In this document: piece after piece, positions 27,277 through 37,538 of the stretch
Position numbering within the stretch: position 1 is the first letter of the stretch
Layout of the letters: each line of letters begins with the position of its first letter
From: Massilia sp. Root351
GTDB taxonomy: Bacteria; Pseudomonadota; Gammaproteobacteria; Burkholderiales; Burkholderiaceae_D
DNA length: 64,000 nucleotides
Direction: 5' to 3'
Assembly (NCBI RefSeq): GCF_001425045.1
Contig: NZ_LMDJ01000001.1
Span: forward strand, 559,859 to 623,858
Position numbers and translations under genes: made by a program
The notes under the pieces: model-generated
Told to the model about the DNA's origin: nothing
The model's database searches: none
What the model saw: the letters and a program-made list of their open reading frames with translations, nothing else

Positions 27277-30200
27277 ATGACCAAACCTGATTTTCCGACC
27301 GCAGCGCAATTCGACACCGGCCCCCTGTCGTGGGTGATGGTGGAAATCCGCGAGGCGCTGGTCCGCTCCAGGACCGCCTTGTTCGAGGCGGGCGGGCGGG
27401 CGCCGGAAGACCAGGCCACCTCGCTGCAGCACGCGCGCAGCCATTTGCACCAGGCGCACGGCGCGCTGCAGATGGTGGACGTGGACGGCGTGGAAGTCAT
27501 GACGCAGGCCGCCGAGGAGGCGCTGGAGCGCTTCAAGTCCGGCGCGCTGAAATGCAGCCCGGACAACGCGCAGACCGTGGCCAATCTGTACCAGGCACTC
27601 ACCGAATACCTGGAGGAGCTGCTGGCCGGTGCGCCGTTCCAGCCGGTGCGGCTGTTCCCTTACTACCGCGCCCTGCAGGAAATGCTGGGCGCCGAACGCA
27701 TCCACCCGGCCGACCTGTTCTTCCCGGACCTGTCGCTGCAGGCGCGCATGCCCGCCCCGGCCTCGGCTGGCGCCGGCGCCGCCGATTATCCGGCCTGCCG
27801 CCAGCGTTTCGAGCGCGCCTTGCTGCCCTACCTGAAAAGCACGGACGCTGCGGCCCAGCAAACCCATGCGGCAGCGCTGCGCGACGCGGTGGCGCAAGTG
27901 GCGGACGCGCAGCAGGACCCCAAGGCGCGCACCTTCTGGCTGGTGCTGCAAGGCTTCGCCGAGCTGGTGGCGGCCGGCCACCTGGAAGGGGGACTGTATG
28001 TAAAGCAGCTGTTCGGCCTGATCAATTTGCAGATGCGCCGTCTCACGCAGGGCACCCCGGCGCTGCCGGACGCCATGCTGCGCGAAGCGCTGTTCTTCAT
28101 CGCCACCGTGCTGGCCGGCCCGCATGCGGACGACGTGTCGCCGCTGGTGCTGCACCTGGGCAGCGTATTCGGCCTGGACGGCGCGGTGCCGAAGGATTAC
28201 GAAGCGCGCCGCTACGGCCAGATCGACGCGGAGGTGCTGGCCCGTGCGCGGCAGGCCATGGCCGAGGCCAAGGCGGCCTGGCAGCACCTGTCGGAAGCGG
28301 TGATCGATCCGGCGCTGGACGAGGCCTTCGGCCAGGCGCTGGCGGTGGTGGCCGTCACCAGTGACAAACTGGGCATGGCGGCGCTGGCCACGCTGATGCG
28401 GCAACTGGCCGAAGTGGCCAATGCCGCCATCACGGCCGGGCGCAGCGAAGCGCTCGCGATGGAAATGACCACCGCGCTGCTGTTCGCCGAGCACGGCCTG
28501 GAACACATCCGCCACCTGCCGGACGACTTCTCGGTGCACGCCGACACCATCGCCGAGCGCCTGAAGGCGCTGCTGGCCGGCGGCGAGGCGCCCGATCCCG
28601 CGCAGTGGCAGGGCGGCCTGGCGCAGCAGATGCAGCAGGACGACACCGTGGCGGCGCTGGCGCTGGAAATGAAGACCGGCCTGCGCCAGGTCGAAAAAGT
28701 GCTGGACGAGTATTACAGCGATCCGTCGCTGCGCGCGCCGCTGCAAGGCCTGGACAGCGTGCTGCACCAGCTGCAAGGGGCGCTGGCCATCCTGGACCAG
28801 GACGACGCCATGCGCGCCGCGCTGCATGTGAAAGGCGAGGTGGCCAAACTGGCTTCCGGCCAGGGCGACGCGGCCCTGGAGTCCAGGCAACTGGACGACA
28901 TTGCGCAGAACGTTGGTGCGCTGGGCTTCTTCGTCGACATGCTGGCGCAGAACGCGGCCGCCGCGCGCGAGCGCTTTGCGTTTGACGAAGGGGAGGGCGC
29001 CTTCCGCGCCGTGCCGTTCAAGAAACTGGCCGCCGCCGGTCCGGTGCCGGTGCCCGTGCTCGAAGAAAAGGTTTCGCCCACTACTTCGCCGACGCCCGCG
29101 CCGGCGCCCGAACCGGCGCCTGAAGCGAGCGACGCGGCGGTCGAAGCGGAGCTGCTGGAGATCTTCATCACCGAAGCGCAGGAAGTGCTGGAGTTCGTAC
29201 GCGGCACGCTGGCCAGGCCGCGCGCGGAAGCCGGCAGCGCCGAAAATCTCGCCATGCTGCGGCGCTCCTTCCACACGCTCAAGGGCAGCGGACGCATGGT
29301 GGGGCTGAACCAGTTCGCCGAAGCTGCCGCCAGCATCGAGCGCACCATGAACGTTTGGCTGGCCGAAGAGCGTCCTGCAACGGAAGCCCTGTTCGGATTG
29401 CTCGAATACGCCGCGCAGGACATGTCTGCCTGGGTAGCCGAGCTGATTGCGCAAGGCGTCTCCAGCCGCAGCGCCGACGCGCTCGGCGCCGCTGCCGCCC
29501 GCGTCCAGGAAGGCGCCCCGTTCGAGCCGCCCGCTGCGATCGATGCCCCTATCGCCACGCCGCCGGGCGCCGCCGCTGATATCGCCGCCACCCCGCCACT
29601 GGACAGCGCCGCCGATACCTCCGCCGGGTTGCCTCAAGCAGCCGAAGATTCCCCGCCCGCCACCGATGACGCCGTCGTTGCAGACGCTTCCGCAGCAACG
29701 CCGCCAGCGCCCGCCGAGCCGGAAGAGGCCGTGCCGGCCGCAGACGCTGCGTCCGCCACCGACGTCATCCCCGAAGACACGCTGGCAGCCGGCGCGCCGC
29801 CCGTTCCATCCCGCGAGCCTGTGCCATCGAACGGCAACGTGATCGAATTCCCGACCACCGCCGTGCCGCTGGTCCCGCCCGAGGAAGACAACGTCAAGCA
29901 CATCGGCGCGCTGACCATCCCGCTGCCGCTTTACAACATCTACCTCGCCGAAACCGACGAGCTGGTGCGCCTGCTGGCGCGCGACTTTGGCGAGTGGCGC
30001 CATGAGGCGCGCCGTCCGGTCAATCCCGAAGCGCTGCAAGCCGCGCATACGTTGACCGGCACCTCCGGCACGGTGGGCTTCAAATCACTGCGCGATTTGG
30101 CCCACGCGCTGGAGCAGACGCTGGAAGGCCTGCAAGCCCCTGCGCCGCACCTCGACCATGCCCAGCACGACTTGCTGGACTTCGCCGTCGAACGCATCCG

Positions 30201-33200
30201 CCAGATGCTGCAGAGCTTTGCGCTCGGCGAGGTCGCGCCCGAGCAGCCGGAGTTGATCAGCGCCCTGCACAAGCTGCGCGACGAACTGTCCGTCCCGGCC
30301 GGCGCCAGTCCCGACCTGGACGAGCGCCTCGACACGCTGTTTGCCGCCGCCGGCGAAGGCATGCCCGCCGAAGCCGACGCCGCATTCGCCGCCGCTGGCG
30401 CGGGCGACGCGGCAGCCGCCGGCCTGGAGGACCCGGCCGCCAAACTGGACGCGCTGTTCGCCGCCGCCTATGAAAGCTTGATCGCCAGCCCACCGCCGGC
30501 CTCCGATTTCGCCAGCCGCGCTCCGGCCGGAAGCGGCTCGGCGCCGAAACCATCCGCCCCCGCCGCACGCGACGACTTCGACGACCTGTTCGACTCCGCC
30601 TTTGACGACGCCTTCGCCGCTCCGTTGTCGCAAATCGCCGCCCCCACCGAAGCCGAATCCCTGGCCGACGCCGAAGCTCCCGCCTCCGTCGAGCCGCTGC
30701 CGGCAGCAATCGCCGACGCGGCGGCCCCCGCCGCCGGCGCTGTCGCCGAAGTGGGCGCCGAAGCCGAACGGGTCGCCGACGCTACCGAAGCGGAAGCTGC
30801 CGAAGTGGAAGCTGCCGCCGCCGGGCCGGACACCGCCGTTCCCGAACCTGAAGTCGAGCCGGACGTCGTCGTTATCCCGCTGCCGGAAGCGCCCGCCGAA
30901 TTGTCGGGCGCCGCACCCGCGGGCTTCCATGACGAACTGGACGCCGACCTGCTGCCGGTGTTCCTGGAAGAGGGCGCCGACTTGCTGCCGCAAATCGGCC
31001 AGTCGCTGCGTACCTGGCAGCGCAACCCGGCCGACTTCAGCCACGCCCACATGCTGCAGCGTGTGCTGCACACCGTGAAGGGCAGCGCCCGCATGGCCGG
31101 CGCCATGCGCCTCGGCCAGCACGCGCACGAGATCGAGACCCATATCGAAAACATGGTGCACGCCAACAGCGCGTCGCCCCAGGCGTTCGAGGAACTGCTG
31201 GCCCACTACGACCACGCGCTGGTGCTGTTCGAACAGCTCCAGCACCCGGCCGCGCTGGCCGGCGCCGCTGCCGGCCACCCCGTGCCCGATGCAGCCTCAG
31301 GCCGTGCCGCAGCCGAAGCCGCTGCATCGCTTCATGCGGACAGCGTGCCAATGCCCGACGCCGCCGCAGCCGAAGCCGGCGCCCCACCGCGCGCAGCAGA
31401 ACCCACCCCGCGCGCCGCGCCCGCCGACGAAGGCGACCCCGCCGCCCGCTCACCGCTGGTGCGCGTGCGCGCCGACATCCTGGATCGCCTGGTGAACCAG
31501 GCCGGCGAGGTCTCCATCACCCGCTCGCGCCTGGAAAACGAAGTTGGCACGCTGCGCACTTCGCTGGCCGACTTCTCGGACAACCTCACCCGCCTGCGCC
31601 GCCAGCTGCGCGAGATCGAGATGCAGGCCGAATCGCAGATCGCTTCCCGCATGGCCATTTCCAGCGACCGCGAATTCGACCCGCTTGAGTTCGACCGCTT
31701 CACGCGCCTGCAGGAACTGACCCGCATGATGGCCGAAAGCGTCAACGACGTGGCCTCTTTCCACGAAAGCCTTACCCGCAGCGTGGACAGCGCCAGCGGC
31801 GACCTGGCCCAGCAAGCGCGCATGACGCGCGACCTGCAGCGCGACCTGATGCGCGTGCGCATGGTGCCTTTCGCCAGCATCTCCGAACGCCTGTTCCGCG
31901 TGGCGCGCCTGAGCGCCAAGGAAATGGACAAGCGCGTCAACCTCGACATCCGGGGCGGCGCGGTTGAAATCGACCGCAGCGTGCTGGAACGCATGGCCGC
32001 CCCGTTCGAGCACCTGCTGCGCAACGCCATCGTGCACGGTGTGGAAAGCCGCGCCCAGCGCAGCGCGGCCGGCAAGGATGAAACCGGCGAGCTGCTGGTA
32101 CAGGTCAGCCAGCAAGGCAACGAAGTGGTGCTGGAGTTCAGCGACGACGGCGCCGGCCTGGACCTGGAGCGCATCCGCGACAAGGCGCGCCGCATCGGCC
32201 TGCTGCAAGAGGGCGAACATCTGAGCGATGCCGACACGGCCGGCCTGATCTTCGAGCCAGGCTTCTCCACGGCGGACGCGCTGACCGAACTGGCCGGCCG
32301 CGGCGTGGGCATGGACATCGTGCGCTCCGAAGCGCAGGCCCTCGGGGGCCGCGTGGACACCGCCACCGAAAGCGGCAAAGGCGTGCGCTTCACCATCCAC
32401 CTGCCGCTCACGCTGGCCGTCACGCAGGTGGTGCTGCTGTCCGCCGGCGGCCGCACTTACGCGCTGCCGTCGACGCTGGTCGAACAGGTGCTGCAGATGA
32501 AGGAAAGCGCGTTGCATGACGCGCGCGGCAAAGGCCACGTGACACTGCAAGGGCAGCAATCGGCGCTGCACTACCTGCCGGCGATGCTTGGCCTGGCCAA
32601 ACCGCAGCCGCCGGCGCAGCGCTCGGCGCCGGTGCTGATGCTACGCAGCGGTAACGACCGCGTGGCGCTGCAAGTGGATGAAGTGGTGGGCAACCGCGAA
32701 GTGGTGGTCAAGAACATCGGCCAGCAGCTGGCGCGCATGCCCGGTATTTCCGGCGCCACCGTACTGGGTTCCGGCGAGATTGTTCTGATTTTGAATCCGG
32801 TGGCGCTGGCGCAGCACCTGGCCGCGCGGCCGGACCTGGTGGGACGGCAGGACGGCGCTGCCGCCGCTGCCGGCGACGCTGTTCCGGCCTGCGCCCCGGC
32901 GGCCCCGGGTGCGCTGGGCAGCACCATCATGGTGGTGGACGATTCGCTCACCGTGCGCCGCGTGTCGCAGCGCCTGCTGGAACGCGAAGGCTACCGCGTG
33001 CTGCTGGCCAAGGACGGCCAGGACGCGCTGGAGCAGATGCAGGAAGGGCGCCCGGACCTGATGCTGGTCGATATCGAAATGCCGCGCATGGACGGCTTCG
33101 ACCTGACCCGCAACGTGCGCGGCGACGAGCGCACCAAGGACATCCCCATCATCATGATCACCTCGCGCAGCGCGGACAAGCACCGCAACTACGCTATGCA

Positions 33201-33306
33201 GCTGGGGGTGAACGCCTACTTTGGCAAGCCGTTCCAGGAGCCGGTGCTGCTGGGCGCGATCGAGGGACTGCTGGCGGACCAGCGGCGCGTAATCGCACCC
33301 GCGTAG
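27277..33306 (+). CDS. chpA: Hybrid chemotaxis histidine kinase ChpA/PilL
   Basis: A 2009-residue CheA-type kinase. The first ~560 residues are helical and contain no clear phosphotransfer His. Three recognisable HPt-like modules follow: His666 (FHTLKGSGRMVG), His924 (AHTLTGTSGTVG, with Thr where the HxxKG Lys is expected) and His1265 (LHTVKGSARMAG). They are separated by long Ala/Pro/Glu/Asp-rich linkers. Then come the dimerisation region (about 1400-1530), the HATPase with N-box LLRNAIVHGVES near 1577 and G-boxes FSDDGAGLDL and GRGVGMDIV, a CheW domain (about 1705-1850), and a C-terminal receiver with Asp1932 in LMLVDIEMPRMDG. It phosphorylates PilG/PilH. It begins 19 bases after pilJ; no pilK intervenes. 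Confidence 0.93.
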   Translation: MTKPDFPTAAQFDTGPLSWVMVEIREALVRSRTALFEAGGRAPEDQATSLQHARSHLHQAHGALQMVDVDGVEVMTQAAEEALERFKSGALKCSPDNAQTVANLYQALTEYLEELLAGAPFQPVRLFPYYRALQEMLGAERIHPADLFFPDLSLQARMPAPASAGAGAADYPACRQRFERALLPYLKSTDAAAQQTHAAALRDAVAQVADAQQDPKARTFWLVLQGFAELVAAGHLEGGLYVKQLFGLINLQMRRLTQGTPALPDAMLREALFFIATVLAGPHADDVSPLVLHLGSVFGLDGAVPKDYEARRYGQIDAEVLARARQAMAEAKAAWQHLSEAVIDPALDEAFGQALAVVAVTSDKLGMAALATLMRQLAEVANAAITAGRSEALAMEMTTALLFAEHGLEHIRHLPDDFSVHADTIAERLKALLAGGEAPDPAQWQGGLAQQMQQDDTVAALALEMKTGLRQVEKVLDEYYSDPSLRAPLQGLDSVLHQLQGALAILDQDDAMRAALHVKGEVAKLASGQGDAALESRQLDDIAQNVGALGFFVDMLAQNAAAARERFAFDEGEGAFRAVPFKKLAAAGPVPVPVLEEKVSPTTSPTPAPAPEPAPEASDAAVEAELLEIFITEAQEVLEFVRGTLARPRAEAGSAENLAMLRRSFHTLKGSGRMVGLNQFAEAAASIERTMNVWLAEERPATEALFGLLEYAAQDMSAWVAELIAQGVSSRSADALGAAAARVQEGAPFEPPAAIDAPIATPPGAAADIAATPPLDSAADTSAGLPQAAEDSPPATDDAVVADASAATPPAPAEPEEAVPAADAASATDVIPEDTLAAGAPPVPSREPVPSNGNVIEFPTTAVPLVPPEEDNVKHIGALTIPLPLYNIYLAETDELVRLLARDFGEWRHEARRPVNPEALQAAHTLTGTSGTVGFKSLRDLAHALEQTLEGLQAPAPHLDHAQHDLLDFAVERIRQMLQSFALGEVAPEQPELISALHKLRDELSVPAGASPDLDERLDTLFAAAGEGMPAEADAAFAAAGAGDAAAAGLEDPAAKLDALFAAAYESLIASPPPASDFASRAPAGSGSAPKPSAPAARDDFDDLFDSAFDDAFAAPLSQIAAPTEAESLADAEAPASVEPLPAAIADAAAPAAGAVAEVGAEAERVADATEAEAAEVEAAAAGPDTAVPEPEVEPDVVVIPLPEAPAELSGAAPAGFHDELDADLLPVFLEEGADLLPQIGQSLRTWQRNPADFSHAHMLQRVLHTVKGSARMAGAMRLGQHAHEIETHIENMVHANSASPQAFEELLAHYDHALVLFEQLQHPAALAGAAAGHPVPDAASGRAAAEAAASLHADSVPMPDAAAAEAGAPPRAAEPTPRAAPADEGDPAARSPLVRVRADILDRLVNQAGEVSITRSRLENEVGTLRTSLADFSDNLTRLRRQLREIEMQAESQIASRMAISSDREFDPLEFDRFTRLQELTRMMAESVNDVASFHESLTRSVDSASGDLAQQARMTRDLQRDLMRVRMVPFASISERLFRVARLSAKEMDKRVNLDIRGGAVEIDRSVLERMAAPFEHLLRNAIVHGVESRAQRSAAGKDETGELLVQVSQQGNEVVLEFSDDGAGLDLERIRDKARRIGLLQEGEHLSDADTAGLIFEPGFSTADALTELAGRGVGMDIVRSEAQALGGRVDTATESGKGVRFTIHLPLTLAVTQVVLLSAGGRTYALPSTLVEQVLQMKESALHDARGKGHVTLQGQQSALHYLPAMLGLAKPQPPAQRSAPVLMLRSGNDRVALQVDEVVGNREVVVKNIGQQLARMPGISGATVLGSGEIVLILNPVALAQHLAARPDLVGRQDGAAAAAGDAVPACAPAAPGALGSTIMVVDDSLTVRRVSQRLLEREGYRVLLAKDGQDALEQMQEGRPDLMLVDIEMPRMDGFDLTRNVRGDERTKDIPIIMITSRSADKHRNYAMQLGVNAYFGKPFQEPVLLGAIEGLLADQRRVIAPA

Positions 33307-33357
33307 CAGTACGCTAACCCGGCCTATGGAGTACGGGCCGTAACCCGCCGAAGCGCG

Positions 33358-34827
33358 TCATCCGGCTTTAACCACCGCGTAGCGCTCCAGGGTGCGTTTG
33401 CGCGCCTCGTCGTGCATCACCAGCGGCTCGGGATAGTTGTCCCCGAGGCGTACGCCCTTGTCGGCCAGCAGCATGCGCGGCGCCAGCCACGGCGCGTGGA
33501 TTTCCTTGCCGTCCAATTGCGCCAGCTGCGGCAGATAGCGCTTGATGAACTTGCCCTCGCTGTCGAACTTCTGCGACTGCGTGACCGGGTTGAAAATGCG
33601 GAAGTAGGGCTGCGCATCGCATCCCGACGAGGACGCCCACTGCCAGCCGCCGTTGTTGGCCGACAAATCGAAGTCGTTCAGGTGCTGCGCAAAATACGCC
33701 TCGCCGCGGCGCCAGTCTATGCCCAGGTCCTTGATCAGGAAGCAGGCCGTCACCATGCGCAGCCGGTTGTGCATGTAGCCGGTGCGGTTCAACTGCAGCA
33801 TGGCCGCGTCCACCAGCGGATAGCCGGTGCGGCCGTCGCACCAGGCCGCGAACAGCACGTCCGCCTCCGGCCCGGTTTCCCATTCGATGGCGTCGTACGC
33901 CGGCTTGAACGACGCTCCCGCCACATGCGGATGGTGGTACAGGATCATCATGTAGAACTCGCGCCAGATCAGCTCCGACAGCCATACCGCGCCGCCTTCT
34001 CCCGCCAGGCCGCGCGCCGACAGCTCGGACACCGTGCGCACCAGGTGCCGGATCGACACCGTGCCGAAGCGCAGGTGCAGCGACAGATACGACGGCCCCT
34101 TCACGGCCGGGTAATCGCGCGCCGTGCCGTAATCGGCCACCCGCGTCAGGAAGTCCCCGAACAGCTGCGCGCCGCCGCTCATGCCGGCCGGGATCTTCAG
34201 CTCGGCCAGGTTGGTGGGTTCGAAGCCCAGCTGCGCCAGCGTGGGCAGGGCGGACGTGGCGTCCGGCCCGCAAGGGGGCGCCGGCGCGAAATGGGTCGCC
34301 AGCGGCTCCACCGGCAGCGCCGCCAGACACTCCGGCTCGGCCAGCATCTTTTTCAGCCAGGCGTTCTTGTACGGCGTGAACACCGAAAACGGCGTGCCCG
34401 ACTGCGACAGCACTTCGCTTTTCTCGAACACCACCTGGTCCTTGAAGGTGAAAAAGGGCCGCGCATCGGCCGCCAGTGCCTTGGCCACGGCATCGTCGCG
34501 GGCAATGGCTGCCGGTTCATAGTCGTGGCTGGCGAACACCGCGTCCACCGCCAGCGCGGCCGCCAGGCGCGGTATTTCCTGCTCTGCCACCGCGTGCCGC
34601 ACGATCAGATGCCCGCCCAGCTGTTGCAATTCCGCCGCCAGTTCCGCCACGCAGGCGTGGATGAATTCCACCCGCCGGTCCGCGCGCGGCAGGCTGTCCA
34701 GGATGGTCTTGTCAAAAATGAAAGCGCAATGCACGCGTTCGCTGCGTTGCAAGGCGTGGTGCAGGGCAGCATGGTCGAAAGCGCGCAGGTCGCGCCGGAA
34801 CCACACCAGCGAAGTAGTCAGTGTCAT
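33358..34827 (-). CDS. phrB: Deoxyribodipyrimidine photo-lyase (cryptochrome/photolyase family)
   Basis: A 489-residue class I photolyase. The N-terminal antenna domain starts TTSLVWFRRDLRAFDHAAL. The C-terminal FAD domain shows NRLRMVTACFLIKDLGIDWRRGE, and NNGGWQWASSSGCDAQPYF, which carries the Trp of the electron-transfer chain and FAD-contact residues. It would repair cyclobutane pyrimidine dimers using blue light. The start MTLTTSL at 34827 is chosen by homology over a frame extending to 34983 that would run into the yqgE promoter region. Convergent with chpA (51-base gap), divergent from yqgE. Confidence 0.94.
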   Translation of the reverse strand: MTLTTSLVWFRRDLRAFDHAALHHALQRSERVHCAFIFDKTILDSLPRADRRVEFIHACVAELAAELQQLGGHLIVRHAVAEQEIPRLAAALAVDAVFASHDYEPAAIARDDAVAKALAADARPFFTFKDQVVFEKSEVLSQSGTPFSVFTPYKNAWLKKMLAEPECLAALPVEPLATHFAPAPPCGPDATSALPTLAQLGFEPTNLAELKIPAGMSGGAQLFGDFLTRVADYGTARDYPAVKGPSYLSLHLRFGTVSIRHLVRTVSELSARGLAGEGGAVWLSELIWREFYMMILYHHPHVAGASFKPAYDAIEWETGPEADVLFAAWCDGRTGYPLVDAAMLQLNRTGYMHNRLRMVTACFLIKDLGIDWRRGEAYFAQHLNDFDLSANNGGWQWASSSGCDAQPYFRIFNPVTQSQKFDSEGKFIKRYLPQLAQLDGKEIHAPWLAPRMLLADKGVRLGDNYPEPLVMHDEARKRTLERYAVVKAG

Positions 34828-34920
34828 GGGATTGCCAAACTCGTGTGCCGGGTCAAGACCGGGGCCGATTTCCGGCCTAATATAAGGGTGCGGCAGCACC
34901 GGAAGTGGCCGCAACGGCGT

Positions 34921-34950
34921 TTCATAGTAAACTATCGCCTGAACCATTAT
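34921..34950 (+). promoter_or_regulatory. Possible sigma-70 promoter for yqgE-ruvX-pyrR-pyrB-pyrC'
   Basis: TTCATA (34921-34926) and CATTAT (34945-34950) are separated by 18 bases, each matching four of six consensus positions. They lie about 40 bases before the yqgE start in an AT-richer patch. This is the only visible break upstream of a tightly packed five-gene run, so a promoter is expected here. Confidence 0.3.
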
Positions 34951-34988
34951 AAAAGAACACCCGCAGCCCAGCAGAGAGAGCAACGCGT

Positions 34989-35648
34989 ATGAAGAAAACT
35001 AAAGCTGGTCACGCTCTGCCCGCTCCCGGCCGACTCCAGGAGCCGGATGATCCGTTGGCGCCCGCCGCGTCCAAGGACCCCGCCGCGCTGAACCTGGCGA
35101 ATCACTTCCTGATCGCCATGCCCGCCATGCAAGACCCCGTATTCGGCGGCACCGTCGTCTACGTGTGCGAACACAACGAAAACGGCGTGCTTGGCGTGGT
35201 CATCAACAAACCCACCGACATGACCATGCAAGTGCTGTTCGAGCGCATCGACCTCGAGCCGGCGCCCAGCCTGGCGCCCGCTATCGTCGATGAACCCATC
35301 ATGTTCGGCGGTCCGGTGCAAGACGACCGCGGCTTCGTGCTGCACACGCCCGGCGCCCGCTACTCGTCGTCGCTGACGGTGACCGACGACGTGGCCTTCA
35401 CCACCTCGATCGACGTGCTGGAAGCGGTGGCGCGCGGCGCCGGCCCGGAACGCATGCTGGTATCGATCGGCTACTCGGGCTGGAGCCCGGGCCAGCTGGA
35501 AGACGAAATCAGCCGCAACGGCTGGCTCACGGTCGGCGCCGACGCCCACATCCTGTTCGAGGTGCCGGTGGAGGAGCGCTATTTCGCGGCCATGAAGCTG
35601 CTTGGCTTCGACCCGCTGATGCTGGCGTCCGAAGCGGGCCACGCCTGA
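34989..35648 (+). CDS. yqgE: YqgE/AlgH family protein
   Basis: A 219-residue protein of the DUF179 (YqgE/AlgH) family. Family landmarks are LANHFLIAMPAMQDPVFGGTV, NGVLGVVINKPT, IMFGGPVQ and LVSIGYSGWSPGQLEDEI. An Ala/Pro/Asp-rich N-terminal extension of about 30 residues precedes the core. The molecular function is not settled; the gene is almost always next to ruvX/yqgF, as here (four-base gap). A GAGAGAG Shine-Dalgarno lies upstream of the ATG. Confidence 0.93.
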   Translation: MKKTKAGHALPAPGRLQEPDDPLAPAASKDPAALNLANHFLIAMPAMQDPVFGGTVVYVCEHNENGVLGVVINKPTDMTMQVLFERIDLEPAPSLAPAIVDEPIMFGGPVQDDRGFVLHTPGARYSSSLTVTDDVAFTTSIDVLEAVARGAGPERMLVSIGYSGWSPGQLEDEISRNGWLTVGADAHILFEVPVEERYFAAMKLLGFDPLMLASEAGHA

Positions 35649-35652
35649 TGCG

Positions 35653-36063
35653 GTGCTGAGCGTGGAGCAACTCGACACCATCCTCGGCTTCGATTTCGGC
35701 ATCAAGCGCATCGGCGTTGCCATCGGCAACAGCGTGCTGCGCCAGGCGACGCCGCTGGCGGTCATTGCCAGCATCGGCAACGACGCGCGCTTCGGCGAAA
35801 TCGCCGAACTGATCAAGCAATGGGAGCCGACCCGCTTCGTGGTCGGGCTGCCCAGCCATCCGGACGGCACCGCGCACGACATGACCGCGCGCTGCCGCAA
35901 GTTCGCCAACCAGCTCAACGGCCGCTTCAACCTGCCGGTGGTGCTGGTCGACGAGCGCTACTCGTCGGCCGTCATCCCGGCCAAGCGCGGGGAGGTCATC
36001 GACGACCGCGCCGCCTCCATCATTCTGCAACAATACTTTGACGAATATGTCCCTACCAACTAA
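35653..36063 (+). CDS. ruvX: YqgF/RuvX Holliday-junction resolvase-like protein
   Basis: A 136-residue RNase H-fold protein. The first acidic residue is in ILGFDFGIKRIGVA (Asp14); the second site is VVLVDERYSSA, and the C-terminal DDRAASIILQQYFDE supplies the last acidic residue. The family is linked to pre-16S rRNA 5'-end processing and possibly Holliday-junction resolution. The start is a GTG at 35653. Its 3' end overlaps pyrR by 17 bases. Confidence 0.93.
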   Translation: MLSVEQLDTILGFDFGIKRIGVAIGNSVLRQATPLAVIASIGNDARFGEIAELIKQWEPTRFVVGLPSHPDGTAHDMTARCRKFANQLNGRFNLPVVLVDERYSSAVIPAKRGEVIDDRAASIILQQYFDEYVPTN

Positions 36064-36580
36064 CCCCACCGCGCCGGCCCCGCTGGACGCGGAAGCGCTG
36101 TACGCCGAGTTGCTGCAGCAGGTGAAGGCCGGCCTGGCCGACGCCCACGAACCGGCCATCGTCGGCATCCATTCCGGCGGCGCCTGGCTGGCCGAGCGGC
36201 TCGCGGCCGACCTCGGCCTGTCGGCGCGCTGCGGCGTGCTGGACGTGTCCTTCTACCGCGACGACTTCGCGAAGAAGGGCCTGCCGGCCGAAGTGAAGCC
36301 GACCCAGATCGGCTTCGACGTGGCCGGCGCCACCCTGCTGCTGGTGGACGACGTGCTCTACACCGGCCGCACCACCCGCGCCGCCATCAACGAGCTGTTC
36401 GACTACGGCCGCCCGGCGCGCATCATGCTGGCCGCGCTGGTCGACCGCGGCGAGCGCCAGTTGCCGGTGGCCGCCGACTTCGTCGCCGCGCGGGTCGCGG
36501 TGCAGCCGGGCCAGGCGCTGCGCCTGAAACGCAGCGACGCCGGACAATTCACGCTTACCATCGAAAACGACCATGCTTAA
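36047..36580 (+). CDS. pyrR: PyrR bifunctional pyrimidine regulator / uracil phosphoribosyltransferase
   Basis: A 177-residue phosphoribosyltransferase-fold protein. The PRPP-binding signature [17 protein letters not shown] is intact, and [14 protein letters not shown] forms the PPi loop. PyrR converts uracil and PRPP to UMP and, in Gram-positives, binds pyr mRNA. Its regulatory role in betaproteobacteria is less clear. The ATG at 36047 is chosen over an upstream TTG. The gene is embedded between ruvX (17-base overlap) and pyrB (eight-base overlap), consistent with co-expression with pyrimidine synthesis. I see no obvious attenuator upstream of pyrB, because there is no intergenic space. Confidence 0.93.
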   Translation: MSLPTNPTAPAPLDAEALYAELLQQVKAGLADAHEPAIVGIHSGGAWLAERLAADLGLSARCGVLDVSFYRDDFAKKGLPAEVKPTQIGFDVAGATLLLVDDVLYTGRTTRAAINELFDYGRPARIMLAALVDRGERQLPVAADFVAARVAVQPGQALRLKRSDAGQFTLTIENDHA

Positions 36581-37538
36581 TCCGCAACTGAACAAACACG
36601 GCGAGCTCCAGCACTTGCTGTCGATCGAGGGACTGCCCAAGTCCATCGTCAACCACATCCTGGACACCGCGTCCTCCTTCGTCGGCGTGTCCGACCGCGA
36701 AGTGAAGAAAGTGCCGCTGATGCGCGGCAAGAGCGTGTTCAACCTGTTCTTCGAGAACTCCACCCGCACCCGCACCACCTTCGAGATCGCTTCCAAGCGC
36801 CTGTCGGCGGACGTGATCAACCTGAACATCCAGGCGTCCTCGGCCAGCAAGGGCGAATCGCTGCTCGACACCATCGACAACCTGTCGGCCATGCACGCCG
36901 ACATGTTCGTGGTGCGCCACTCGCAGTCCGGCGCCCCCTACCTGATCGCCAAGCACCTGAACGACCACAAGCAGAACCACGTGCACGTGGTGAACGCGGG
37001 CGACGGCCGCCACGCGCACCCGACCCAGGGCCTGCTGGACATGTACACCATCCGCCACTACAAGAAGGACTTCACCAAGTTGACGGTGGCCATCGTCGGC
37101 GACATCCTGCACAGCCGCGTGGCCCGCTCCGATATCCACGCGCTGACCACGCTGGGCGTGCCGGAAGTGCGCGCCATCGGCCCGCACACGCTGCTGCCGG
37201 GCGGCCTGGAGCAGATGGGCGTGCGCACCTTCACCAATATGGACGAGGGCCTGAAGGGCGTGGACGTGATCATCATGCTGCGCCTGCAGAACGAGCGCAT
37301 GAACGGCGCGCTGCTGCCGTCGGCGCAGGAATATTTCAAGAACTACGGCCTCACGCCGGAGCGCCTGGCGCTGGCCAAGCCGGACGCCATCGTGATGCAC
37401 CCGGGTCCGATGAACCGCGGCGTGGAGATCGACTCCGCCGTGGCCGACGGCCCGCAGGCGGTGATCCTGCCGCAGGTGACGTTCGGTATTGCAGTCCGCA
37501 TGGCGGTGATGAGTATTCTGGCAGGGGCGAAGGAATGA
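36573..37538 (+). CDS. pyrB: Aspartate carbamoyltransferase catalytic subunit
   Basis: A 321-residue ATCase that makes N-carbamoyl-L-aspartate from carbamoyl phosphate and aspartate. The carbamoyl-phosphate motif [13 protein letters not shown] is at about 62-74. Other family landmarks are [23 protein letters not shown] and [12 protein letters not shown]. No regulatory pyrI partner is present; the partner is more likely the inactive dihydroorotase encoded next. Overlaps pyrR by eight bases and pyrC' by four. Confidence 0.97.
   Translation: MLNPQLNKHGELQHLLSIEGLPKSIVNHILDTASSFVGVSDREVKKVPLMRGKSVFNLFFENSTRTRTTFEIASKRLSADVINLNIQASSASKGESLLDTIDNLSAMHADMFVVRHSQSGAPYLIAKHLNDHKQNHVHVVNAGDGRHAHPTQGLLDMYTIRHYKKDFTKLTVAIVGDILHSRVARSDIHALTTLGVPEVRAIGPHTLLPGGLEQMGVRTFTNMDEGLKGVDVIIMLRLQNERMNGALLPSAQEYFKNYGLTPERLALAKPDAIVMHPGPMNRGVEIDSAVADGPQAVILPQVTFGIAVRMAVMSILAGAKE

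Noticed and set aside
24600..30048. Very long minus-strand open frames opposite pilJ and chpA (about 780 and 970 codons)
   Set aside because: High-GC genes commonly leave antisense frames open; these consist of Arg/Gly/His/Val-rich low-complexity sequence and mirror the domain-bearing plus-strand genes.
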